Shown one piece after another: positions 35,164-45,201 of a DNA stretch of 64,000 nucleotides. Position numbers and translations under genes: made by a program. Positions within the stretch are counted from its first letter, which is position 1. Every line of letters begins with the position of its first letter. The stretch is from the NCBI GenBank assembly GCA_964036155.1, contig OZ038423.1, positions 74,601,249 to 74,665,248 on the forward strand. The letters run 5' to 3'. The notes beneath the pieces were generated by a model that searched no databases, had not been told where the DNA came from, and saw nothing but the letters and a program-made list of their open reading frames with translations. The DNA comes from Diploscapter coronatus. Taxonomy: Eukaryota > Nematoda > Chromadorea > Rhabditida > Rhabditidae.

Positions 35164-36909
35164 ATGTCTCGAGGAGGCCGCGCACCGCCCGACATCAGCG
35201 AGCTCTACTCTCTGAAGGTTGATTTTTTGCCATTTAAAAAAAATCGTATTTTTCAGGTTGACAACATCTCGTATAACACGACGATCGCCGACCTCAGAAG
35301 ACTCTTCGACAAGTAGCAATTAGAAATCTTTTTTTTTCATTATTTAATCATTTTGCAGATACGGCGACATTGGAGACATCCACATTCCACGCGACAAGTA
35401 CACCAGGCAGAGCAAGGGATTCGGATTCGTTCGCTTCTACAAGTCAGACAATTTTCTGAGCATTATAAAATTCGCCATGAAAAATATTTGAAAAGCTGAA
35501 TGATTTATGCTTCACTGGACTTATTTATTAATCCTTTAAGAAGATGGATGATTTAGTTTATAAGAAAAACAATACATTAAAAATGTAATATTTTGATTTA
35601 AGTCGCCGTGATGCGGAATACGCAATGGACCGAACGGACGGGAAGTACATGGACGGGAGGGAGCTGCGTGTGGCTCTCGCTCGCTATGAACGACCCATCG
35701 ACGAGCGCGGAGGGCACCGCGGACGTGGCAGGTTTGTTTGGCATTTTCCATTTCCAAAAGATATCTCTTTTCTAGCCAAGTAATGAAAATTCTCGTAATA
35801 TTTGTGCAAATTCAAGAGGCTGAATGTGCATCCAGTTGTCAGCAGTCGGGCAGTTTGCTGCGAGCTGCTCTGGTAGAGAGTTTTCCCGTAGTTGCTGCTC
35901 ATCTTTCCTGACCATTCCCTGATTTGTCTCGGGCCGGCCCGTTTTCGGCCGTTCTTTGGCTCTGGGCAGATCCAAGCAGTCAGCAGCCGCTTTTGCTGAG
36001 CTGATTTTTCCTGAACCTTCCTGCGGCGCGATTTTATTCGGGCTATTCTTTATCCCGTAGTTCCTGAAAAAGCAGAGAATTATGTGTTATCCAGAAAGCG
36101 GCAGTAATACAGAACATAACAGGTTCACTCAATCTTGTGTATCGTTTGGTTTGAAAAGGTGCGATTTTCAGCTTTCGATTTTTTTAATATTTGAAAAATC
36201 GCATTTTTTCTTATATTTGGAAAGTCGGGATTTAGTACTGTAGAAAGAAATGAAATCCTCGCTCCTCCAAATACGACTTCGTGTGTCTTGTGAACAAAAA
36301 TCTTGGAAAATTTTCTAGAAGCTTAGATTATTTTGGGTATCATCATTAGGAAAGCAATAAACTACAGAAATAATGATTGATTTCAGAGGCCGTTCTCGTT
36401 CGCGCTCTCGCTCGCCGCGTCGCAGAGACAGGTCGCGCTCGCCTCGCTACAGTCGCTCTCGTTCTCGCTCTCGCAGTCCCGCCAAGAGGGACAAGGATAG
36501 CAAATCCGTAAGTTTACCTTTGAATTCTTGACATTCTCTTTAAATGGTAAAATGTCGGAATATTTTTTTCAGAAATAAAACACTGACATCTGTTCTTGCA
36601 GACAAGGCTTTGCGCGATTCGGTTCGATTCACCACTTTAATAATAAATTCTGCCTGGTTGAAGGATTCCTATAGTTCCTTCCGGTTCGGTTTCGATTTAT
36701 TCGAATCGCGCAAAGCCCTGCTTGAAAAATAAACATTTTTCTGAAAAGACGTTAAATTTTTTTGCAAGATAGATTTTAAAAGTCAATTTCAGCCCCGCCG
36801 CAGTCGCAGCCGCAGTGCGTCGAAATCGAAGAGTCGCTCTCGCTCTGCGTCTCCGCCCAAGAACGGGGATGCCAAGAGCAGATCCGCCAGTAGAGAGAGC
36901 CGGGACTGA
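35164..36909 (+). CDS. rsp-4: SR splicing factor, SRSF2/RSP-4
   Basis: Six exons give 186 residues: 35164-35217, 35257-35312, 35359-35442, 35603-35731, 36387-36507, 36793-36909. SR proteins bind exonic enhancers and recruit U1 and U2AF in the nucleus. One RRM is present: RNP2-like LKVDNISY (about 17-24) and RNP1 KGFGFVRF (56-63), with [20 protein letters not shown] and [15 protein letters not shown] as in SRSF2. From about 108 on it is an RS domain with long Arg-Ser runs, ending SRESRD. It is clearly closest to C. elegans RSP-4, with a shorter RS tail. Exon 4 uses a TTTAAG acceptor. Intron 4 (655 bp) and intron 5 (285 bp) hold the antisense open segment and the foldback element listed separately. 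Such genes often autoregulate through intronic stop-containing exons, which could apply here. Confidence 0.95.
35774..36064 (-). other. Open antisense segment inside rsp-4 intron 4 (candidate nested exon)
   Basis: On the minus strand an acceptor-like CTTTTTCAG is followed by about 97 codons without a stop, ending in TAG at 35774-35776. The frame is much more GC-rich than any other part of the introns here and reads as a normal charged protein (for example [20 protein letters not shown]). No upstream exon or start codon could be tied to it: the preceding frame hits TAA about 40 bases upstream. It could be the last exon of a nested gene, a relic, or sequence conserved for regulated splicing of rsp-4. 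I do not recognise the product. Confidence 0.3.
36606..36717. mobile_element. MITE-like inverted-repeat element in rsp-4 intron 5
   Basis: The 112-bp segment is bounded by a perfect 16-bp inverted repeat: GGCTTTGCGCGATTCG at 36606-36621 and its complement at 36702-36717. A second inner pair is weaker (GGTTCGATTC near the left end, GGTTCGGTTTCGA near the right). It has no coding capacity and no clear target duplication. Confidence 0.7.
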
Positions 36910-38061
36910 AGTGGAAGACAGGCAGGCAGGCAACATTGCCGCGAAGATTGGAGAAAAAGAACTTTGCCTAATTTATTCTAAGGTGTACCTTTATCTGTAA
37001 ATTTCAAAGACTTACTCTCACTATTTCCTCAAAATCACGACTTTTTAATCTTTCTCTGTATTCTTGAAATCTACAGATAAAGCTATCCAGTTATTTCTGA
37101 ACCTGTATTTTTATTTTATTTTTTTCTAAGACATAAATCGTTGTTAATTTTCGAGTATCGTTAATTTGAACTTTTATTTTCAAACCCATCTAATTTTATC
37201 TGACTAAAGTTTTTCGTAAGGAAACTAGAACGACGAGCAAGCGCGGAATTTCGTTAAAAAATAAAAGATACAATGGGAATATTACTTGTTCGTGTTTTTG
37301 TAAAGTGTCTGTCTGTATGTGTGTTCAAGCTTATTTCTAACCACCTGTCTATCGTGCCCTCATGTATGATGCACCATTCGATAGGTCTCAGTTGCATCCT
37401 GCGCAACGTAACTTTTCCGACAGCTTTTGACCTAATTCTTGGATACTTTGGTCCAAAACTATAACATGCTAATTTTGACAACGAAATTTGTAAATCGTTT
37501 GACTTATCATGTATTCAACAGTGATACTTTGCTGAATTCATCCAAAACTGATGTTATTAATATCTTAAAAGTATATTCTATGCTAAACCAAATATCGGAA
37601 AAAACTCCTTTCAATAACTCGGTTGTTATCACACTATGTGTCATCAATGCGAATGAACGTTATGAGCACTCTCCGATCTTCCAAATAACTTATTTGAAAT
37701 TGAACAGGTTTTCAGCAGCAATAGAAGCGATATCATAACGTTAGTAATCATGGAGAATACTTGGTGATACGAGGTGTGCATTTGCGTCGTTTATAATCGA
37801 TAAGCAAATACACGGATAGTTTTATTTCAACATGCATCTTTCACGTTTTAGAATTCTTAGATGATAAACCATGTTTAGGAATCGATTTTTAGTCTGATAA
37901 AAAATTGCGAAGCAACAATTTAATAGTTTCATTTTCCTTTCTTCAATGATCAATTTCAAACTCATTAATTGCAGACTCTCATTCAATTAACTCTTTTAAT
38001 AATTCCATTTTTGAAATAATACTAGTGATTGTTTAGGTCTCTTAACAAATACTTAACAAAG
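36910..38061. other. Intergenic region rsp-4 to F-box/kelch gene
   Basis: AT-rich 1.15 kb. AATAAA near 37260 may end rsp-4. The 99-codon frame at 37439-37738 has AT-rich, unbiased codons and no splice sites in phase, and is not supported as a gene. Nothing else was seen. Confidence 0.5.
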
Positions 38062-39327
38062 ATGCTAGCCAATTTACCAGTCGAAGTTATATTGCTGATC
38101 TGCGAATATCCCGAATTCAAAGACCTGGGACAATTGGCCTGGACTAACAAGCGAATGATGCAAATAATCAAGAAACATCTGCCAACAGCGCTCGATAAGA
38201 GAATTTTATGTTATCGTAAGAAATTATATTGGAAGCTAAGAGATTGAAAAGATTCGTAATAATTTAGATTATTGTCGAAATAATGATAAAAAAGAAGGAA
38301 GAATAGGCTTGTTCAATTCATATACCTGGTCAGTAGAAGAGATTGCAAAATTCCACAATTGGTATATGCCATATCAAGTAGCAACTACACAGAATAAAGT
38401 AAATTTTTATATTAGTTATTTTAAAATAATTTCTTATGTTTAGATTTTTGCAATTAGTGGTGGAAATAAATCATTTGAAATATTTGACTTGAATACTCGA
38501 CAAATTTCAAGAGGTCTGCTCAACAAATCCACGAATGATCGATTCAAAGAATTTACAGGTCCAGATCTTCCTGAATGGCGTGCATATGCATCTGTGGCTT
38601 ATTTCAAAGGCAAATTGTATTATTTGGGTGGAGGGGATCCTAAAGTATTATGGAAAAGTACGAATCGGGTTTATGTAAGACGATCGAATGAAAGTCCATG
38701 AAATAATTTATTCAGGTTTTAATAGATGGACAATGGCAAACAGGACCTGCTTTCCCTTTTCCAATTACACATGCTCAAACAATATCATGCAATGGAGTTT
38801 TATACGGTCAAATTATAGCATATTCGTTATTGTAATTATGAATATTCAGCTATTGATGGTTATGGATGGAGGAATCAAAAAATATATCGATTATCAGACG
38901 ATGAACGGGAATGGACTGAAATTGGAAAGATTCCAGAAGGACGACTTTATTTCGGAGTTGGATCGCTAAATGGAAAAATTTACACAACTGGAGGATTGAA
39001 GTCGTTAATTTTGTATTAGAATTAATTTATAATTAAATATTTAGTGCTGAAAAATTAAAATCATGTTGGTGTTTCGACCCCTCAACTCCACTTGACAGTC
39101 GAATTTCTCAAATTGCCGATATGAATCATAGAAGATACAATCATTCGCTTGTTGCTGCGAATGGAAAATTGTATGCAATCGGAGGGTGAGTTGAGATTTT
39201 ACATATCTTTATGTGAAATATTTGTTAGCTTAGGTTTCAAGACGATTCCGAGAGATATTTTTGCAATTCAATCGAGGAATACGATCCACAAACGAATAAA
39301 TGGCGTGAAGTCGGAAAATTAACATAA
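38062..39327 (+). CDS. F-box plus kelch-repeat protein
   Basis: Seven exons give 330 residues: 38062-38215, 38268-38398, 38444-38674, 38716-38806, 38850-39000, 39045-39185, 39234-39327. The first 45 residues (MLANLPVEVILLICEYPEF, LGQLAWTNKRM) look like an F-box, which would bind SKP1 in an SCF ubiquitin ligase. The rest has kelch-type repeats with paired glycines (YLGGGDP, IYTTGGL, LYAIGG) and conserved Trp/Tyr spacing (CNSIEEYDPQTNKWREVG), which would form a substrate-binding propeller. About four to five repeats are visible, one fewer than a full propeller, so some blades may be degenerate. A TTTAG acceptor lies about 28 bases before the start. Codons are strikingly AT-ending compared with the neighbouring housekeeping genes, consistent with low expression or rapid evolution. 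AATAAA at 39377-39382. Confidence 0.82.
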
Positions 39328-40952
39328 AATAAACCTTGATTATGATAATCTCAGGTTTCATATAGAAATCGTATTCAATAAAATGTCAAATAATAATCTA
39401 ACTTCAATGCACGTGATACAGACAACTCTCGAAGACATCCAAAAGTAACGAGGGATAATTGTAACTGAAATAAATGTTCCTTTCAGTCAGAATTGTACGA
39501 ACTGAACTGTGAACTTCGAGTTGTCTGGGAGTTCAGTTCAGTTCAAACTCGACCGCGAAAATTCTTCAGTTCAGATTCAATTTTTGTTCGAACTTCAGAC
39601 AGCCCTGGAAACAGCAATATGCTTCAACAATTCAACAAAATAGTAATAGTATTGACATTTCGACAAATTTTCAATGAAAAACGCGTAAAATGTATTATTT
39701 ATTCGCTCAAGACGCTAACAAATGGATTGGCATTGCTTGGTTGTGTGCATTTTTGCGATGGATATAGGTTTAGTTCGAACGCGATTTAGTCTCCAAAGGG
39801 GGCACAGGCTCTCGCCGTTGAGTTTGGACGTACGCTTGTCCCAGTCAGACATTCAGACCTTCACGCTTCTGGCTTGTATCATTGAAGGCGTTGATCGACA
39901 TCACCATCTTCTTCCGATGGCCCCCAAAATTGATGGATTTACGAAATGAACCAATAAATGAATTTCTGGCCCTCGTTTATTTACCCATTCAGGAATGGCC
40001 CATAGCCGACAAAATTCTAAATGAAAACCCGATTTTTCCAGAGCTACCTTAATTTTCCGCTAATGAAAATCGCGTAAATTTTGCCAGACATCATTGACGG
40101 CTTTTGAACGGCTCGGCGAAAGTTATGCCTATCCGAGTCAGTCCGAACGGGTCGGCAATTTTGACCAGATAAAAATTACCGACCAACACGAATCCGTGCG
40201 GATTGGCATTGGTCGACAAAAAGTGCCGACATCCGTCTGGATTGGCTCGGATAGGTATAATTTTCGCTGAGAAGATAAAATGTTAGCGGGGTATAGATAC
40301 TTGACGTGGTGCCAATTTCGACTATTTTTGAAATTGAAAATAGATTTTATTTTTGAAATCTCCATAGTCAATTTTTATAATTGGTATGAAAATTTAAACT
40401 TAAAAAGATGACTACAGAATTATATAGAGGTAATTTCTAGAGTTCTTTTTATTTCAATTATTATGACTGTTTGTAATTAGCTCTAGAAATAATAAGCGTT
40501 ATGAACAATACTTTTACGTGCATAATTTAATTGGGATTTTCTATGTGGTTCTCAATTTATGATTTTTCGTACGTTCAAAAATTCAGTCAGATCTGACAAA
40601 ATCTTCAAGAAAATCTCATTTATTACCAATGCACCATATACATAATGTGCCATAACCTAGCGTATGTCAATTCACTTTGCATATTTGAAGATATTTTCTC
40701 CTGGTATTATCGTCAATATCTCAGTCATTCGGAGATAATTGCTGATGCAATAATGAATTTAGAGTAAGACCTTCGATTGAGCCTTTTAAGGTTTTTCCAC
40801 TTGTACTCGTACGAATTTTTCCTAACATTCTTATGAGCGTATTTTGAATTTCAATTGTCGTTACATTGATCCTGAAAGACCTTAGAATTTTTCTTCTGAA
40901 ATAACTCGTGATCGACTTTCTTCCATCCAGAATATTTTCAGAATCCAAAGCT
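39328..40952. other. Repeat-derived intergenic region
   Basis: The 1.6 kb between the kelch gene and the srd receptor contains GTTCAGTTCAG-type short repeats (about 39490-39600), two copies of a CGCGTAAA motif (39686 and 40070) and the 160-bp palindrome listed separately. No exon is supported. Confidence 0.5.
40112..40271. mobile_element. 160-bp near-palindromic foldback element
   Basis: The left arm starts CTCGGCGAAAGTTATGCC and the right arm ends GGTATAATTTTCGCTGAG. About 33 of the first 39 positions pair. The pairing continues inwards (GTCGGCAATTTTGACC against GGTCGACAAAAAGTGCCGAC) to a central CGAATCCGTGCGGATT hairpin, so nearly the whole element can fold on itself. It is non-coding and MITE-like; C/T and G/A differences between the arms suggest an old copy. 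Confidence 0.75.
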
Positions 40953-42478
40953 ATGACCGACTGGCCCTTAGCAATATTCGAAATCTGGCATTACACAGTG
41001 AATACGATTGGTATCTCCTTCAATGTTTTGTTAAGTAAAAATAGTCTTTGGTTCTAAAAGATCAGCTTTTTTTAGTTTACATGTGTATATTCAAGACTCC
41101 GCAAGCCATACGAAGTTATTCCGTTCTGATACTAAATTTTGCTATCAGTGACTTTGGTATATGCATAACCGATCTGTTTGTGAGACCGAGGTATCAAAGT
41201 CATGATTTTTACAAATGAACATCTTGTTTAGATTGATCCCAGCAGGCATAACTTTGGCTTCTATTTCGAATGGGCCATGCAAATACATCTCTAGAACAGC
41301 CTGCTACGTCGGCTACAGTCTGATGATGCATTTTTTCGCTCATTCACTATGGTCTTTGCTGCTTTCCTTTGCATACCGATACTATATCCTATTTCATCCA
41401 TCCCCAAGTCGGACGACATTGGCGATCATTATCTGCATCATTTATATTCCGAGCTTCTTCCAGTGGGTAAGATCAGTTGAAACTTGATCGTGTTCGCTTA
41501 AAGAAATCACATTTATTCACATTAAAATATCCCATGAATTCTGAGTAGTTCTGAAATTGATTGATGCTTTATCTTGATAAATGATCTTCACCAAATTTCT
41601 CATTTCAGACTACCTTCCTGATGGCCAAGGGTGACCAAACTAAAGTAGAAGCTCGCCTTCGGAATCGATTTCCCGACTACGACTTCAATAACAAGACCAT
41701 AACTGGGACATTGAACATCTTGGAGTCCTGGCAGGAGATGTTCACAATTCTCCACATGACTCTGCCAGTCACTCCGGTCTATTGCGCTATTTTAATCCTG
41801 AGAAAGAAGATCATCAGGGAGTTGGCGAGCGTGGCTGGAACGGCGAAAATGTCTCGTGCCACGAAAACCATGCATCAGCAGTTGCTCAGGGTTAGTAGAT
41901 CTCTCGGGTCAAATTGAAGATTCAATCAAGATAACAAAATATTATTTTCTGCTTAAAAATTGGGTTTGATCAACCCTGAATATTATCGATTTTGGTCAGA
42001 GTCCCAATTTTTATACAGTCATAAATACATCATCATTGAACCATTTTCTTAAACTCATCCTTAACTTTCAGGCTCTATCTCTACAAGCCTGCCTTCCACT
42101 TTTCTTCTCTATATCGGTAGCTTCGTACACTATTGGACAATTAGGTATTATCAAGTCAGCAATCAAAGTTCATCAAGAACTTCTTCAGGAATCTATAACA
42201 GTCCAGCACTCGAGTATCTCACGTTCTCGTCAGCCCTATTGGTTCCAGCGATATCTCCATTGATATCAATTTACTTCGTTCGACCCTATCGATCCACTAT
42301 CATTCTGTGGTACTGCCGCTTCCTAACGACGAAGATGTGTTCCATCGTCAAGCCACCGACGACAGTCACTCACCTGTTTGTTGGAGAAAGCGGACCGAAG
42401 AAATTGCTATTTTGGAATGAAACTGAGTATCAGAGCGTTGCGAGGAAAAGTCACTCCCAACAGTTGCATCATTACTGA
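40953..42478 (+). CDS. srd-type serpentine chemoreceptor (7TM GPCR)
   Basis: Six exons give 358 residues: 40953-41034, 41076-41190, 41232-41466, 41609-41890, 42072-42144, 42189-42478. Several hydrophobic segments alternate with short loops (for example NVLLIYMCIF, YSVLILNFAISDFGICITDLF, HFFAHSLWSLLLSF, HMTLPVTPVYCAILIL, CLPLFFSISVASYTIGQL, FSSALLVPAISPLISIYF). The order and motifs match the nematode Srd family: RLIPAG, SNGPC, FAYRYYILFHP after TM3, and EYLTFSSALLVP...SPLISIYFVRPYR in TM7. Length fits the family. The protein is expected in sensory-neuron membranes, with an unknown ligand. TTTTCAG lies about 10 bases before the start. Polyadenylation signal at 42494-42499. The 85-residue tail after TM7 is longer than usual. 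No frame break was seen, so it is probably functional. Confidence 0.9.
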
Positions 42479-44161
42479 GGTTGTAAAATCTTCAATAAAT
42501 TATGGAATTTTCGATGACTACTATTCAACTATTCAATTTCACTATGACAGTTGTCAAGCATGCGAACACGCTTCTAATGTGATCAGTACTTTGAAGTGTT
42601 GACCAAAGGAGAAACTTTAGGTCAGGTGAAGATTTGCGATAATTGGGAGGGCTATTCAACTACAGAAATTCTTGAATCAAGACAGAGGCACGACTTGGTG
42701 ATTTCTATCAAAAAGAAAAGAGGACAATGAAATTCGAGAAAGATGAAAATCGAGGAAAATTGTGCAGGCTACTTAGGATGTGGTAGACTTAAGCTGTACT
42801 TAGATTATAATAAGTAGAACTTTACGAAATAAGTAATATTTATTCTTTGGTAGAATATAATAAGGGGTACAACGAAGTAAAAAATGAAGTGAAATTATAA
42901 AGGCGCCGCTTTATATATGGCTTCGCTCCCTGGCGATTCATCCTGGCGTCTGCATCTCTGGAAGAACTCAGTCTTTTCCAGAATAGGTTTAAGATGATGA
43001 AACTCTTCTCTTCAAAGTGTTATTAAATATTACAAGTAACTAACATTGCAATAAGAGAATTATCAAAGTCATTGATGACAAATAAAAATCGGAAAAAGTG
43101 ATGATTCTGTAACGATCTTCTCAGAGCCAGCGGCTTGCGAGCGATTAGTACCGATGGCGTTTTTCGAATTCTTGATGCAGCCGAGCTACCCGATGTCTTT
43201 TCCTAATAATTGGCGTAATTAGAAAAGCCGGTGTCTTTTTCCAATTTTTAAGAATCTCAAAACCCCGGTGTCTTTTTCTACGAGCCATTAGCACGCTTTA
43301 TTATAATAGGTTAATTTCTCTTATTCAAAATGTTATGTTATGGTTGAAATAATGAAAATGTCAAATATCGATTTTCGCATTAGAATTTTTGAGAATCTTC
43401 GCGCATTAAATGGGGATTATAATACGAAATTGGGCAGTTTTTAATTGCCGAAGATAGAGAATTAACGAAATAAATCGACAATAAGCAGGCTACATGTTCC
43501 GCCTGCAATCAGATTTTAATGCGACGTTAATCTCTAGTGTCTCGTAATCAAAATATTTGAATAATAAACGGGGAACAGTTAATTTAAGGGCCCGTTCATA
43601 CTTACAATCAGTTTATAGTGGCCACTCTAAAAATTGAGTGACAACTATAGGGGGCCAAAATATTGACGATTTTTTTTTAAATTGATGAGATGAAATGTTT
43701 TCACAATTTCTGATTTATATTTCGGTTAACTAAATTATTTTTGATCGGAAAGATTTTAGGGTTGCTATCATTTTCTCGGAAAAGTATTTGAACAATTTTT
43801 GTGATTTCATTGATAAAGAGTTTCGGTTTTTCCTGTTAATTGTTACGTAGTTTCATGCGTCAAATTGAGAAGATTCTATATGAAAATGATCACCATGATA
43901 AATATCGATTTATACGAATGACCGATAAAACTCTCATTTTTGTAATCTGAGATACGGTATCATTTATGAATCAAATGATGAACAATGCAAAGTGAGGGGC
44001 TGTGCATGAAATTAAAAAATCGATTTGACAAAAATCAGTATGCACAACCCGCTAGAATTCGCTGACTAATTGACTCTAGGAAATACTAATCGTCGAATAG
44101 ATCGAGCCAGGTTGATTGATTTGGTCGAACGGCTCAGTGGATAAGGCACGCGGCCTTCGCA
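42479..44161. other. Intergenic region srd receptor to MIC10
   Basis: The 1.7 kb holds no supported exon. It contains three direct repeats of a CCGGTGTCTTTTTC motif, a small hairpin (TATAGTGGCCACTC at 43615-43628 against 43636-43649) starting a GGGCCCGTTCATAC stretch, and a tRNA-like fragment next to the MIC10 stop codon. Confidence 0.5.
43190..43278. repeat. Three spaced direct repeats of CC(G/A)GTGTCTTTTTC type
   Basis: Copies lie at 43190-43203 (CCGATGTCTTTTCC), 43228-43242 (CCGGTGTCTTTTTCC) and 43265-43278 (CCGGTGTCTTTTTC), each about 37 bases apart, with a possible weaker fourth copy near 43160. Confidence 0.6.
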
Positions 44162-44163
44162 TC
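44123..44163 (+). repeat. tRNA-like fragment (A-box region only)
   Basis: GGCTCAGTGGATAAGGC at 44131-44147 is a good D-arm/A-box, followed by an anticodon-loop-like GGCCTTCGC. The anticodon stem does not pair and there is no B-box (GGTTCGAAT) downstream, so this is not a functional tRNA gene. It is more likely a tRNA-derived repeat remnant. It abuts the MIC10 terminal exon. Confidence 0.35.
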
Positions 44164-44711
44164 ATTGCTTCTCCACCACGATATTGTACGTTGGTTTGCC
44201 CTGAAAAACTTCATTTTTCTAAAAAATAATCGAGTTTTGATAGACAGAGAGTCAATAAAAATAAAACAGAATACTCTCAAATTAGAATACCTGAGCATCC
44301 TGACCAGCAGGAACCTTCTTGCCGTGGAGGAGGTAGGGCTGTGCGAGGTCGTGACGGCAGTTCGACCAGCCCATTCCGAGGCCGACGCCTGAGCCGAACC
44401 AGATCGGGAATGCTCGGCCCTGAAAAATTAAAAATCCATTTTTTAAAATGAAATTCAGTCCTTTTATCTTCGTGTTTCTAGGAATGTTCAGTTTGAAGAT
44501 GTTGATAAAATAGAAAAATCATCTAGACATTCTAAAATTCTTCGGTTTGTACCTTGAAAATGGCGACGCTAGTGACGATTCCGAGGGCTACGCCGCCGCT
44601 GATTTTGAGCAATGAATCGGCGAAACACCTGAAACTTGCAATTTTATTTTTCTTCGATTTCTCGACCGACCTGTCCCATTTTTCACCCAACTCCTCTTCG
44701 CCACGAGTCAT
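44162..44711 (-). CDS. MIC10: MIC10, core subunit of the mitochondrial MICOS complex
   Basis: Four exons on the minus strand give 94 residues: 44711-44671, 44628-44553, 44419-44291, 44200-44162. MIC10 is a hairpin protein of the inner mitochondrial membrane that bends cristae junctions. The family marks are present: [19 protein letters not shown], a first glycine-rich membrane segment ([15 protein letters not shown]), a second with the GxGxGxG motif ([14 protein letters not shown], about 47-60), and [12 protein letters not shown]. The start follows ATTTCAG by about 11 bases. If the third exon is not spliced at CAG/GTATTC, it reads straight through two codons to TAA (about 84 residues), so two C-termini are possible. 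I chose the spliced form because the last exon is in phase and bounded by TTTTTCAG. Confidence 0.9.
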
Positions 44712-45201
44712 TTTGACAAATTCCTGAAATGTCGAAATTTAATAGAAATGCAATAAAAGTCGAAGATGGAAAATAGATATTTCGCTTTCGATAGAACGAA
44801 ATTCTGAAGAAAAGATACCAATTTATAAAACATCTCTTTATCGATAATGATTTTCTGATATTATCACGAAACATTCAGGAATAAAACAACAATTACCACG
44901 AAAATCGTTACAAGCTTTAAAAAAGCTGAAGGGTACGGTAATGAGAAAGGAGAGAACAAGCTAAGTTGAAGGTTGGAAAGATTAGAAAAGGACTAAATGA
45001 GTTTTCTACCCAAATTGCGATTTTTTTCAAATCGTTAGCATTAACAAGCAAGACAACTCTTTCGGGCCTCGTATCAAAAGACAAAATTCAAGGAATTTCA
45101 TTAAGAAAGACGATATTAACCATGAGGATGGCAAATTTAAAAAAAAATTCATCTCTGCTTTGAACATATTTTGAGAAAAATATGAGATATAATTTTCTCT
45201 T
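44712..45201. other. Intergenic region between MIC10 and the Gln/Met-rich gene
   Basis: The 490 bp are AT-rich and contain no supported exon. Both flanking genes run on the minus strand, so this is the 3' flank of the Gln/Met-rich gene and the promoter side of MIC10. Confidence 0.5.

Noticed and set aside
37439..37738. 99-codon frame between rsp-4 and the kelch gene
   Set aside because: AT-rich codons, no recognisable motif and no supported splice sites.
44123..44195. Functional tRNA gene
   Set aside because: Only the A-box region is present; the anticodon stem does not pair and the B-box is absent.
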